From Actinotalea sp. Marseille-Q4924 (GTDB lineage Bacteria; Actinomycetota; Actinomycetes; Actinomycetales; Cellulomonadaceae), in the NCBI RefSeq assembly GCF_916618755.1, contig NZ_CAKAKB010000003.1, positions 372,001-436,000 on the forward strand: a stretch of DNA of 64,000 nucleotides. Reading direction: 5' to 3'. Position numbers and translations under genes: made by a program. The notes beneath the pieces were generated by a model. The model worked only from the letters and a program-made list of their open reading frames with translations. It searched no databases and had not been told where the DNA came from. Every line of letters starts with the position of its first letter. Position 1 is the stretch's first letter. This document shows, piece after piece, positions 10,076-17,984 of this stretch.

Positions 10076-10822
10076 TCAGAGGCTGCGGAGGACGCTCACG
10101 ACGCGGCCGAGGACGACGGCCTCGTCACCGGGGATCGGCTCGTACGCCGCGTTCTGCGGCAGGAGCCACACGTGCCCGTCCGCCCGCCGCAGCGTCTTGA
10201 CCGTCGCCTCGCCGTCGATCATCGCCGCGACGATCTCACCGTTCTCCGCCACCGGCTGACGCCGGACCACGACCCAGTCACCGTCGCAGATCGCGGCCTC
10301 GACCATGGAGTCCCCGGACACCCGCAGCAGGAACAGGTCGCCGTCACCGACGAGCTGGCGAGGCAGGGGGAAGACGTCCTCGACGACCTGCTCGGCGAGG
10401 ATCGGGCCGCCCGCGGCGATGCGACCGACGACCGGCACGTACGACGGCGCCGCGACGTGCGTGGCGTGGTCGCCCGAGTCCTCGGGGGCGACGGGCCGGT
10501 CGTACGGTGCGATCGAGCGGGAGTCGTCGGGGTGGACGACCTCGATCGCCCGGGGCCGGTTCGGGTCCCTGCGGAGGTAGCCCTTGCGCTCCAACGCCGT
10601 CAGCTGGTGCTTGACCGAGGACGGGCTCGTGAGACCGACCGCCTCCCCGATCTCGCGCATGCTGGGCGGGTAGCCACGGCGCTCCACGCTCGAGCGGATC
10701 GTCTCCAGCACGAGGCGCTGCCGGGACGTCAGGCCGTCGGCGTCGCCGGGGCCGTCGGGCAGGGCGTGGACCGTCGCGAGCGGCTCGCCCTCGTCACGGG
10801 TCGGCGGTCGGCTCGGTGCCAC
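10076..10822 (-). CDS. lexA: SOS transcriptional repressor LexA
   Basis: LexA represses DNA-damage genes and cleaves itself when it meets RecA filaments. The 248-residue protein has an extra 28-residue N-terminal tail, a winged helix domain ([30 protein letters not shown]), and an S24 peptidase domain with the cleavage site Ala137-Gly138 in GRIAAGGP, the nucleophile Ser172 in SGDSMVE and the base Lys209 in ATVKTL. All catalytic parts are intact. An AGGAGGA site precedes the ATG. An SOS box overlaps its own -35 box, so autorepression is expected. The LysM gene is divergent. Confidence 0.97.
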   Translation of the reverse strand: MAPSRPPTRDEGEPLATVHALPDGPGDADGLTSRQRLVLETIRSSVERRGYPPSMREIGEAVGLTSPSSVKHQLTALERKGYLRRDPNRPRAIEVVHPDDSRSIAPYDRPVAPEDSGDHATHVAAPSYVPVVGRIAAGGPILAEQVVEDVFPLPRQLVGDGDLFLLRVSGDSMVEAAICDGDWVVVRRQPVAENGEIVAAMIDGEATVKTLRRADGHVWLLPQNAAYEPIPGDEAVVLGRVVSVLRSL

Positions 10823-10913
10823 GTCTCCTCCTGAAGCTCGCTCTGCGCTGGTTCCTGCTCACCGGTGGTGCGGGCCGTGTCAGTGGTGGGTGGTGTGCTC
10901 CTCCACGTCGGCA

Positions 10914-10953
10914 ACCCTAGGACGCCGGACCGCCGGGATCAAACACCTGTTCG
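10914..10953 (-). promoter_or_regulatory. lexA promoter with overlapping SOS box
   Basis: On the minus strand TTGATC (10942-10937), a 17-base spacer and TAGGGT (10919-10914) form a good promoter for lexA. CGAAC-AGGT-GTTTG (10953-10940) matches the Gram-positive SOS box CGAAC-N4-GTTCG with one mismatch and covers the -35 box. This arrangement is the classical one for LexA autoregulation. Confidence 0.72.
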
Positions 10954-11010
10954 ACAGCGTGTCGCCCGGCGTCCGGCGGCCGAGGGCACCGCGAGCCGTA
11001 CCGCCAGCCC

Positions 11011-11070
11011 TGGACGAGCGGCGGCCGGCGTGCTACAACTCGTACAGACGTTCGACGTACAGACGTTCGA
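11011..11070 (+). promoter_or_regulatory. Promoter and tandem SOS-like boxes of the LysM gene
   Basis: TGGACG (11011-11016), 17 bases, then TACAAC (11034-11039) gives a plausible promoter. Directly downstream is an exact tandem duplication of CGTACAGACGTTCGA (11041-11055 and 11056-11070). Each unit reads CGTAC-N4-GTTCG, one base away from the SOS consensus CGAAC-N4-GTTCG. Their position over the predicted transcription start would let a bound repressor block initiation. LexA binding is an inference from similarity. Confidence 0.6.
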
Positions 11071-11126
11071 AGGCCTCCTCCTCGAGAGGACCGCGACGCC
11101 TGGCAGGACCGAACCGGAGGCACACC

Positions 11127-11471
11127 ATGAGCACCACGACGACCGCGAGGATCCCGAGCACCATGCGCCCCGCCACGGCCGGCGCCCTGCGTCTGACCCG
11201 CCGGGGGCGTGCCGCCGTCGTGCTGCTCGCCGGTGGCCTCGCGGCCGGAGGGGTGCTGTCCGCGCAGGCGGCAGCCGCCGGTGGCCCCGGCGGTGCGGTG
11301 CCGGTGACCGCGTACGTCGTCGAGCCGGGCGACACGGTGTGGGAGATCGCCGAGGCGGTGGCGAGGCCGGGCCAGGACGTGCGGGACGTCGTGGCGCGGA
11401 TCGAGGACCTCAACGGCCTGGAGGGCGGGCAGATCCACGCGGGTCAGCGTGTGGTGGTACCCGCGGGCTGA
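11127..11471 (+). CDS. LysM-domain membrane protein, probable SOS cell-division inhibitor (ChiZ/DivS/YneA-like)
   Basis: A 114-residue protein with a polar N-terminus, one membrane segment (about residues 26-48, AAVVLLAGGLAAGGVLSAQA) and a C-terminal LysM domain (AYVVEPGDTVWEIAEAV ... INGLEGGQIHAGQRVVVPAG-like ending). The same layout next to lexA and divergent from it is known for ChiZ (Rv2719c) of Mycobacterium tuberculosis and DivS of Corynebacterium glutamicum, which delay division during DNA damage. A CCGGAGG site lies six bases before the ATG. Sequence alone does not show whether it hydrolyses peptidoglycan; no catalytic domain is visible beyond LysM. Confidence 0.8.
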   Translation: MSTTTTARIPSTMRPATAGALRLTRRGRAAVVLLAGGLAAGGVLSAQAAAAGGPGGAVPVTAYVVEPGDTVWEIAEAVARPGQDVRDVVARIEDLNGLEGGQIHAGQRVVVPAG

Positions 11472-11527
11472 CGTCGCGATCCCGCACGGGCGTGCGCGAG
11501 GACGCCAGGGGCGACAGCGGGGGCTGC

Positions 11528-11557
11528 TTGCCGTCGGTGCGGTGCGCTGCGTAGCGT
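11528..11557 (+). promoter_or_regulatory. Candidate promoter of nrdR
   Basis: TTGCCG (11528-11533) and TAGCGT (11552-11557), 18 bases apart, precede nrdR. The same two hexamers occur before ftsZ with a 17-base spacer, which supports their being the local housekeeping promoter type. Confidence 0.5.
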
Positions 11558-11619
11558 GACGGGGCCGCGACACCAGCCCGGAGCTGGTCGTGCCCTGCGC
11601 GGCACGCTGGGAGGCTGAG

Positions 11620-12162
11620 GTGCACTGCCCGTTCTGCCGCCACGGGGACTCGCGGGTCGTCGACTCGCGCACCTCGGACGACGGCTCCGCGATCCGGCGT
11701 CGCCGTCAGTGCCCGGAGTGCCTCCGCCGGTTCACCACGATCGAGACGGCGAGCCTGTCGGTGGTGAAGCGGTCCGGCGTGACCGAGCCGTTCAGTCGCG
11801 AGAAGATCGTCAACGGCGTGCGGAAGGCGTGCCAGGGCCGGCCCGTGAGCGAGGACGACCTCGCCCTGCTCGCGCAGCGCGTCGAGGAGACGCTGCGCAC
11901 CACCGGGAGCGCCGAGCTCGACGCCCACGAGATCGGGCTGTCGATCCTCGGACCGCTCCGCGAGCTCGACGAGGTGGCGTACCTCCGCTTCGCCAGCGTC
12001 TACCAGGCGTTCGACTCCCTCGAGGACTTCGAGGCCGCCATCACCTCCCTGCGCGCCCGCCGCGAGGCGGAGGCGGCCGACGGCTCCGGCGACGGCCCGG
12101 TCCGCCCGGCCGCGCCGGCGGGCGACCCCGACCAGGACGTGCTCGCCGCGCACCCGTCCTGA
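11620..12162 (+). CDS. nrdR: Transcriptional repressor NrdR
   Basis: NrdR senses ATP/dATP through an ATP-cone and represses ribonucleotide reductase genes. The 180-residue protein begins [16 protein letters not shown] and has a second CPEC pair, together the four-cysteine zinc ribbon, followed by the ATP-cone ([24 protein letters not shown]) and an Ala/Pro-rich C-terminal tail of about 30 residues. GTG 11620 follows a GGAGGCTGAG ribosome binding region. No reductase gene and no clear NrdR box is visible in the window, so its targets lie elsewhere. Confidence 0.95.
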   Translation: MHCPFCRHGDSRVVDSRTSDDGSAIRRRRQCPECLRRFTTIETASLSVVKRSGVTEPFSREKIVNGVRKACQGRPVSEDDLALLAQRVEETLRTTGSAELDAHEIGLSILGPLRELDEVAYLRFASVYQAFDSLEDFEAAITSLRARREAEAADGSGDGPVRPAAPAGDPDQDVLAAHPS

Positions 12163-12314
12163 CCCCGCCGGTCACGGCGGCCTGGGCGCCCCGGCGCCCG
12201 TGCCCCCGTCCCGCGTGCGCTCGCGGTCCGTCCCCCTGGGTGTGACGCTGGGGCGCACGACGAGCACCGGTGGGGGCGAGGCGTCCCCACCCGGACGACG
12301 CGAGGAGGCACGCC

Positions 12315-12830
12315 GTGGACGAGGCCGACGACGGTAGGCAGCAGGCGCTGGGCGACCTCGGGACCTACCTCAACGACCACCTGGCCGGGTCGGTCGCAGG
12401 GGCGGAGCGGTTCGCCCGACTCGCTGCCGCACTCGGCTCCACGTCCGTCGGTCCCGCGATCTCCCGGGTCGCCGCCGAGGTGGCCGAGGAGAGGGACGAG
12501 CTGCGCAGCATCATCCAGTCGCTCGATCTCGGCCCCCAGAACCGTGCCAAGCAGGCCTCGGCATGGCTCGGCGAGCACGTGTCGCGACTCAAGGCGTCAC
12601 GCCGGAGCCTCCGCCGGCGCCGGACCGACGCGATGCTGGAGGTGGAGCTGCTCCGCAGCGCCCTCGTCGGCAAGCTCGGCGTCTGGCAGGTGCTGGAGGG
12701 CCTCGACGGCGGGCTGGGCATCGACGCGACGCGCATGACGGAGCTGCGCGCCCGGACGTCGGAGCAGGTCGCGACGATGGACGACGTGCACGCACACGTG
12801 CGTGCGAGGGTGATCCGCGCGCTGGTCTGA
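12315..12830 (+). CDS. Hypothetical all-helical protein, possible ferritin-like bundle
   Basis: A 171-residue acidic protein predicted to be helical throughout. The first two helices read YLNDHLAGSVAGAERFARLAA and ISRVAAEVAEERDELRSII, a spacing of His and Glu residues like that of ferritin-like four-helix bundles, but I cannot confirm metal ligands. A basic stretch (SRLKASRRSLRRRRTD) follows mid-protein, and an 18-residue segment ending ALVGKLGVWQVLEGL precedes the C-terminal helices. GAGGAGGC sits six bases before the GTG at 12315. Function unknown; it stands between nrdR and a convergent acyl-CoA ligase. Confidence 0.72.
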   Translation: MDEADDGRQQALGDLGTYLNDHLAGSVAGAERFARLAAALGSTSVGPAISRVAAEVAEERDELRSIIQSLDLGPQNRAKQASAWLGEHVSRLKASRRSLRRRRTDAMLEVELLRSALVGKLGVWQVLEGLDGGLGIDATRMTELRARTSEQVATMDDVHAHVRARVIRALV

Positions 12831-12845
12831 CCGTCGGGGCCGCGC

Positions 12846-14606
12846 TCAGGGCCTCTGCGTGTCGTCGTCGCGGCGGAGCGGGAACCTGTCCATCACCTGC
12901 TCCCGGACGACCCTGCGGAGGACCTTGCCGATCTGCGAGCGCGGCAGGTCGCTGACCACGACGAGCTCGCGCGGGTGGGCGTACCGCGCCAGCCGGTTCT
13001 CGCTCCAGGCGCGGACCGCCGACAGCTCGACCCGCGAGACGCCCTCGGCCAGCACGACGGCGGCCACGACCCGCTCGCCGAGATCGCCGCCGGGGACCCC
13101 GACCACGGCGACGTCCTCGATCTCCGGCATCGCCCGGAGCGCCTCCTCCACCTGGGACGGGTACACGTTGAACCCGCCGGTGATGATGACCTCCTTGATG
13201 CGGTCGACGAGCCGCACGAAGCCGCCGTCCTCGACGACCACGACGTCGCCCGTCCGCAGCCACGTGCGCCCGTCGTGCTCCACCAGGACCTGGGCCGTCT
13301 CGTCGGGGCGCTGCCAGTAGCCGGCGAACACCTGCGGCCCGGCCACCTGGAGCTCGCCGCGCTCTCCCGGACCGACCTCGCGCGTGGGGTCCTCGGGATC
13401 GGTGACGCGCATCCACGTGGACGGGAAGGGCAGCCCGAGCGTGCCCGGCCGTCGCGCCGGCGACAGCGGGTTGCCGAGCGCGACCGGTGACGTCTCGGTC
13501 ATCCCGTACCCCTCGACGAGGAGTCCGCCCGTGACCGACTCCCACGCCTGCGCCGTGCGGGCCGGGAGGGACATGGCCCCGGAGATGCTGTGGCGGATCG
13601 AGGTGAGGTCGACGCCACGGGCGCGCGCGGCCTCGGCGAGCCGCTCGAACATCGGCGGCACCCCGGGCAGGAACGTGGCGGGCCGGCGCCGCTGCGCCTC
13701 GAGGACCGTGTCGACGTCGAAACGGGGGAAGACGACGACCGTCGCCGCGACCCGGACGGCGTACGTCAGGCAGAGCGTCAGGCCGAACGCGTGGAAGAAC
13801 GGCAGGGCGGCGTAGACGGTCTGGGTCGCCTCGGCGTGGCCGGTCCACGCCTGACCCTGCGCCGCGTTGGCCGCGACGTGGCGGTGCAGCAGCACGGCGC
13901 CCTTCGGTACACCGGTGGTCCCACCGGTGTACTGCAGCAGCGCGACGTCGTCGACGGACGGGTGCGGGGCGTCGTCGGGCAGCGGCCGCGCGCGGCCGAC
14001 GAGCCGGTCCCACCGGGGCACGTCGGCGGGGACCGCGGACCGCATCGTCTCGCGGGTCCGGCGGGCGGCGGCCACCGGGAGCCGCAGCGCCAGGCGCTTG
14101 GCGAGGGGCAGGTCCGCGCTGAGGTCGACGGCGACGACGTGGCGCACGTCGGTCCGCGGGCGTGCGGTCAGCACGGCGTCGACCGCCTTCTCCCACGCGA
14201 CGACGACGGTGGCGCCGCTGTCGCGCAGCTGGTGCTCCAGCTCCGCCGCGGTGTAGGTCGGGTTGTGCTCGACGACGACGGCGCCCAGGCGCAGCACGGC
14301 GTAGAAGGCCACCACGTGCGTGGCGCTGTTGGGCAGGACCAGCGCGACGCGGTCGCCCGGCCCGACGCCGAGGTCGCGCAGGGCACCGGCGGCCCGCTGC
14401 ACGCGGCGGTGCAGCGTCGCGTACGTCGTCACCGCACCGAGGAAGTCGGTGGCGATCCGGGAGGGGTGGGCCTGCGCCGCCCGGTCCAGGTTGCGGGTGA
14501 CCGGTTCGGTCACCGCCGCGATGTCGACCGGTACCCCCGGCCCGCACGAGGCGGTCCATGGCCGCAGCGGGTCGGGCTGGGTGCGGGTCGCGTCGTCGTG
14601 GGTCAC
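12846..14606 (-). CDS. Long-chain fatty-acid-CoA ligase (AMP-binding enzyme)
   Basis: A 586-residue member of the ANL superfamily that activates a carboxylate with ATP to an acyl-adenylate and then to the CoA thioester. The AMP-binding P-loop YTGGTTGVPKGA, the A5 motif GYGMTETSPVA, the hinge region YWQRPDETAQV, the A8 motif RIKEVIITGGFNVYPSQVEE and the C-terminal catalytic lysine in RSQIGKVLRR are all present. N-terminal YATLHRRVQRAAGAL and VALVLPNSATHVVAFYAVLRLGA fit FadD-type ligases. Chain length cannot be read from sequence. A perfect 18-base palindrome just upstream indicates control by a dedicated repressor. Confidence 0.9.
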   Translation of the reverse strand: MTHDDATRTQPDPLRPWTASCGPGVPVDIAAVTEPVTRNLDRAAQAHPSRIATDFLGAVTTYATLHRRVQRAAGALRDLGVGPGDRVALVLPNSATHVVAFYAVLRLGAVVVEHNPTYTAAELEHQLRDSGATVVVAWEKAVDAVLTARPRTDVRHVVAVDLSADLPLAKRLALRLPVAAARRTRETMRSAVPADVPRWDRLVGRARPLPDDAPHPSVDDVALLQYTGGTTGVPKGAVLLHRHVAANAAQGQAWTGHAEATQTVYAALPFFHAFGLTLCLTYAVRVAATVVVFPRFDVDTVLEAQRRRPATFLPGVPPMFERLAEAARARGVDLTSIRHSISGAMSLPARTAQAWESVTGGLLVEGYGMTETSPVALGNPLSPARRPGTLGLPFPSTWMRVTDPEDPTREVGPGERGELQVAGPQVFAGYWQRPDETAQVLVEHDGRTWLRTGDVVVVEDGGFVRLVDRIKEVIITGGFNVYPSQVEEALRAMPEIEDVAVVGVPGGDLGERVVAAVVLAEGVSRVELSAVRAWSENRLARYAHPRELVVVSDLPRSQIGKVLRRVVREQVMDRFPLRRDDDTQRP

Positions 14607-14636
14607 GGGATCGACACTACCTACGCCAGCGTAGGT
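14607..14636 (-). promoter_or_regulatory. Leaderless -10 and perfect palindromic operator of the acyl-CoA ligase
   Basis: ACCTACGC-CA-GCGTAGGT at 14619-14636 is an exact palindrome. On the minus strand its last base begins TAGTGT (14619-14614), a -10-like hexamer seven bases before the GTG at 14606. A dimeric repressor bound here would cover the -35/-10 spacer. The shape is typical of TetR-family operators. No regulator gene is adjacent. Confidence 0.68.
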
Positions 14637-14688
14637 TCGCGGCCGTACGGGCGCCGTGACGGGTCCCGGGCGGCGTGACGCGCGTCTC

Positions 14689-15738
14689 TCAGAGGTCGCT
14701 CGACCGGGGCGCCCAGATGTTGATGCCGGCGTCGACGGCGTGCTGGTCGATCCGGCGCAGCTCGTCGTCGCCGAACGCCGGGCCGTGCAGGGCAGCCAGG
14801 TTCTCGTCGAGCTGCTCGGGCGAGCTGGCGCCCACCAGGACCGAGGTGACGCGCGGGTCCCGCAGCGCCCAGGCGAGCGCCATCTGCGCCAGCGTCTGGC
14901 CACGGTCCGCCGCGATCCCGGCGAGCGCGCGCAGGTGCCCGACGACGTCCTCCGTGAGGAAGTCCGGGCGGAACGAGCCGCCCCGCGACGCGCGCGACCC
15001 CTCCGGGACGCCGTCGAGGTACTTGGACGTGAGCATGCCCTGGGCGAGCGGCGAGAACACGACCGCACCGAGTCCAGCGTCCCCGAGCACGTCGAGGAGG
15101 CTCCGACCGTCCGCGTCGTCGTCCGGCTCCTCGATCCACCGGTTGAGCATCGAGTACGAGGGCTGGTGGACGACGAGGCGCAGGCCGATCCGGTCCGCCA
15201 CCTCCAGGGCCTCGGACGTCCGGCGGGCGGAGTAGGAGGAGATCCCCGCGTACACGGCACGGCCGGAGTCGACGGCCGTCTTCAGGGCGCCCAGCGTCTC
15301 CTCCAGGGGCGTCAGGTCGTCGAAGCGGTGGCTGTAGAAGATGTCGACGTGGTCCAGCCCGAGGCGGCGCAGCGACTGGTCCAGGGAGGCGAGGAGGTAC
15401 TTGCGCGAGCCGTACTCGCCGTACGGGCCGGGCCACTGCCGGTAGCCGGCCTTGGTCGTCACGACGAGCTCGTCGCGCAGACCGCGCAGGTCGGTGGCGA
15501 GCATGCGGCCGAAGCTCTCCTCGGCATGCCCCGGCGGTGGCCCGTAGTTGTTCGCCAGGTCGATCTGGGTGATGCCGCGGTCCACGGCGCGCAGGACGAT
15601 CGCGCGCTGCGTCTCGTACGGGTCGGCCGACCCGAAGTTCTGCCAGAGCCCCAGCGACACGGCCGGCAGGTCGAGGCCGGAGCGGCCGGCCCGGCGGTAG
15701 GTCATGGCGTCGTAGCGGTCCTCCGCGGGCACGAACAT
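14689..15738 (-). CDS. Aldo/keto reductase (L-glyceraldehyde-3-phosphate reductase / YghZ type)
   Basis: A 349-residue NADPH-dependent carbonyl reductase with an (alpha/beta)8 barrel. The catalytic tetrad is visible: Asp and Tyr in ITQIDLANNYGPPPG, Lys in VVTTKAGYRQWPGPYGEYGSR and His in DIFYSHRFDD. The long GSRKYLLASLDQSL block after the Lys strand and the C-terminal TSVLVGASSPEQLDENL match the YghZ/Kv-beta-like branch that reduces L-glyceraldehyde 3-phosphate or methylglyoxal. The physiological substrate is not decided by the sequence. Confidence 0.88.
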   Translation of the reverse strand: MFVPAEDRYDAMTYRRAGRSGLDLPAVSLGLWQNFGSADPYETQRAIVLRAVDRGITQIDLANNYGPPPGHAEESFGRMLATDLRGLRDELVVTTKAGYRQWPGPYGEYGSRKYLLASLDQSLRRLGLDHVDIFYSHRFDDLTPLEETLGALKTAVDSGRAVYAGISSYSARRTSEALEVADRIGLRLVVHQPSYSMLNRWIEEPDDDADGRSLLDVLGDAGLGAVVFSPLAQGMLTSKYLDGVPEGSRASRGGSFRPDFLTEDVVGHLRALAGIAADRGQTLAQMALAWALRDPRVTSVLVGASSPEQLDENLAALHGPAFGDDELRRIDQHAVDAGINIWAPRSSDL

Positions 15739-15751
15739 GCCACCGACCGTA
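15739..15751 (-). promoter_or_regulatory. Leaderless-type -10 promoter of the aldo/keto reductase
   Basis: TACGGT on the minus strand (15751-15746), seven bases, then the ATG at 15738. It sits in the 25-base gap after serA, so the reductase can be read separately from serA. Confidence 0.45.
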
Positions 15752-15763
15752 CCCGGGCGGACG

Positions 15764-16963
15764 TCAGCTGAGGACGCGCAGCCGGATGGTCTGGGACATC
15801 GTGCCGAGCGTCGCGCACACGTCGGGGCCGAGGTCGCTGCCGACGTCCGTGACGACGTAGCCCAGGTCGCCGCGGGTGGACAGCAGCTGGGCCTCGATGT
15901 TGACCTCGTGCTCGGCGAGCACCTTGTTGATGCCGGCCAGGACGCCCGGGGTGTTGCGGTGCAGGTGCACGAGCCGGTGGGACCCGGTCCGCTCGTCGAG
16001 GGCCAAGTTCGGCAGGTTCACGCTGAGCGTGGTGGAGCCGTGCGTGACGTACTGGAGCAGCTTGCCGGAGACGAACTGCCCGATCGCCTCCTGCGCCTCC
16101 TCGGTGGAGCCCCCGACGTGCGGGGTGAGGATGACGTTCGGCAGACCGCGCAGGTCGGACTCGAAGGCGTCCCCGCGCCGCTTGGGCTCGTCGGGGAACA
16201 CGTCCACGGCCGCGCCGGCGATGTGGCCCGACAGGACGTGGTCGCGCAGGGCGGCGTAGTCCACGACGAAGCCGCGCGACAGGTTGAGGAAGATCGCGCC
16301 CTCGCGCATCCGGGCGAACTGGGCCGCCCCGAACATCCCCGCGTTGCCGTCCCGGCCGTCGACGTGCAGCGTGACGACGTCGGCGGCCTCGAGCAGCTCG
16401 TCCAGGGTGTGCATGCGCCGCGCGTTGCCGAGCGAGAGCTTCTCGGCGGAGTCGTAGAACACCACCGACATGCCCAGCGCCTCGGCGAGCACCGACAGCT
16501 GCGTGCCGATGTTGCCGTAGCCGACGATCCCCAGCGTCCTGCCCCGCACCTCGTGGGCGCCCTCGGCGGACTTGTCCCAGATCCCCGCGTGCAGCGCCTT
16601 GTCGCGCTCGGTGAGGCGGCGCGTCAGCGCGATGATCTCCGCGAGGGTGATCTCCACGACCGACCGCGTGTTGGAGAACGGCGCGTTGAACGCGGCGACC
16701 CCGCGGTGGGCGGCGGCCGACACGTCGATCTGGTTCGTCCCGATGCAGTACGCACCGACCGCCAGCAGGTCCGGGGCCTGGTCGAGCACCCGCTCGGTCA
16801 CCTGCGTCTTGGAGCGGATGCCCAGCAGGTGCACTCCCTGCAGCGCCTCGGCGAGCTCCGCCTCGTCGAGCGCGCCGTTGCGGGTGATCACCTCGACCCC
16901 GTCGGAACGCAGGATGGAGGTGGCGACGGGGTGGAGGCTCTCGAGGAGCAGGGCACGCAGCAC
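15764..16963 (-). CDS. serA: D-3-phosphoglycerate dehydrogenase
   Basis: First enzyme of serine synthesis, oxidising 3-phosphoglycerate to 3-phosphohydroxypyruvate with NAD. The 399-residue protein has the N-terminal substrate domain, the NAD-binding motif LGIVGYGNIGTQLSVLAE, the catalytic Arg in NLSRGFVVD, Glu in DVFPDEP and His in ILTPHVGGSTEEAQ, and a C-terminal ACT domain (VHLHRNTPGVLAGINKVLAE) for serine feedback. It is the short form, without the intervening domain of the long mycobacterial type. GTG 16963 is the only start giving the canonical beginning LRALLLESLHP; nearby ATGs are out of frame. Confidence 0.94.
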   Translation of the reverse strand: MLRALLLESLHPVATSILRSDGVEVITRNGALDEAELAEALQGVHLLGIRSKTQVTERVLDQAPDLLAVGAYCIGTNQIDVSAAAHRGVAAFNAPFSNTRSVVEITLAEIIALTRRLTERDKALHAGIWDKSAEGAHEVRGRTLGIVGYGNIGTQLSVLAEALGMSVVFYDSAEKLSLGNARRMHTLDELLEAADVVTLHVDGRDGNAGMFGAAQFARMREGAIFLNLSRGFVVDYAALRDHVLSGHIAGAAVDVFPDEPKRRGDAFESDLRGLPNVILTPHVGGSTEEAQEAIGQFVSGKLLQYVTHGSTTLSVNLPNLALDERTGSHRLVHLHRNTPGVLAGINKVLAEHEVNIEAQLLSTRGDLGYVVTDVGSDLGPDVCATLGTMSQTIRLRVLS

Positions 16964-17078
16964 GGCATCATCATCGCGCCATCGCCCACGACGCTCCACA
17001 GCGGTACCGACAGGCGGACCCGGCGGCCGGCGCCGTCGTCGACGGGCGGGGCCGTCCGCGATCGGTGACGATCGAGGG

Positions 17079-17972
17079 ATGAGGACGTGGGAGGGCCCCG
17101 ACGGGCGCCGAGCGCTGCGTCGCTCGAGGCGCGCGCAACGCCGGGCGGAGGGCCGCGGGGTGCGCCGGACCGGTCCGGCGGTGCTGGGCCTCACCGTCGC
17201 GGCGTCGCTCGCTGGTGGCGGCTGGTGGGCCGCGGAGGGCGCCGGCTGGGAGGCGCGCACCGTGACGGACCTGTGGTCCCCGCGCGCGTACGTCGAGGTC
17301 CAGGGCGAAGCCGTCGCCGTGCCGCGCCCGGAGCCGGCGGACGGTCGGCAGCTCCCCGCCGTGCCGGTGACGACGACCGGCTCCTACGCGTTCCTGCACA
17401 CCGACGACGCCGGGGCACCGGTGGGTTACGACCCGTGCCGTCCCGTCCCCTACGTGACGAACACCGCCGGGCAGCCCGCGGAGCTCCCGGGGGTCGTCGA
17501 CGAGGCGGCCCGCATCGTGTCCGAGGCGTCCGGCGTGCTGCTCGTCCACGCCGGCGAGACCGACGAGGCGCCGACGATGGACCGTCCCCTCATCCAGCCC
17601 GACCGCTACGGCGAGGACTGGGCCCCGGTCCTCGTGGCGTGGTCCGACGAGGCGGGGTTCCGCGAGCTCGAGGGCCAGGTCGCCGGGATCGGCGGATCCG
17701 CGGCCGTGCCCGGTCCCACGGGGGAGGGGCGCTGGCTCGCGGCGGGGCGCGTGGTCCTGGACGGCCCCGACCTGGCCGCGATGCTGGACCGCCCCGACGG
17801 CGCGGAGCAGGTGCGGGCCATCGTCGTGCACGAGCTCGCGCACGTCCTGGGCCTGGACCACGTCGACGACACCGGGGAGCTCATGCACCCGCTGACGCGG
17901 GAGCGGAGCGACCTCGGACCGGGCGACCGGCAGGGTCTGGCTCTGCTCGGCCAGGTGACTTGCCGGCCCTAG
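17079..17972 (+). CDS. Membrane-anchored metzincin-type zinc metalloprotease
   Basis: A 297-residue protein with a short, very basic cytoplasmic N-terminus (about 30 residues), one membrane segment (residues 33-50) and an extracellular domain. The zinc site HELAHVLGLDH (residues 251-261) matches the metzincin pattern HExxHxxGxxH with Glu252 as general base, and GELMHP shortly after supplies a Met-turn. Conserved CRPVPYVTNT and a final Cys near TCRP may form a disulfide. The family resembles bacterial matrixin-like (M10-type) peptidases of unknown substrate. It stands alone, convergent with helD. Confidence 0.8.
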   Translation: MRTWEGPDGRRALRRSRRAQRRAEGRGVRRTGPAVLGLTVAASLAGGGWWAAEGAGWEARTVTDLWSPRAYVEVQGEAVAVPRPEPADGRQLPAVPVTTTGSYAFLHTDDAGAPVGYDPCRPVPYVTNTAGQPAELPGVVDEAARIVSEASGVLLVHAGETDEAPTMDRPLIQPDRYGEDWAPVLVAWSDEAGFRELEGQVAGIGGSAAVPGPTGEGRWLAAGRVVLDGPDLAAMLDRPDGAEQVRAIVVHELAHVLGLDHVDDTGELMHPLTRERSDLGPGDRQGLALLGQVTCRP

Positions 17973-17984
17973 GTCCCCGGTCGG

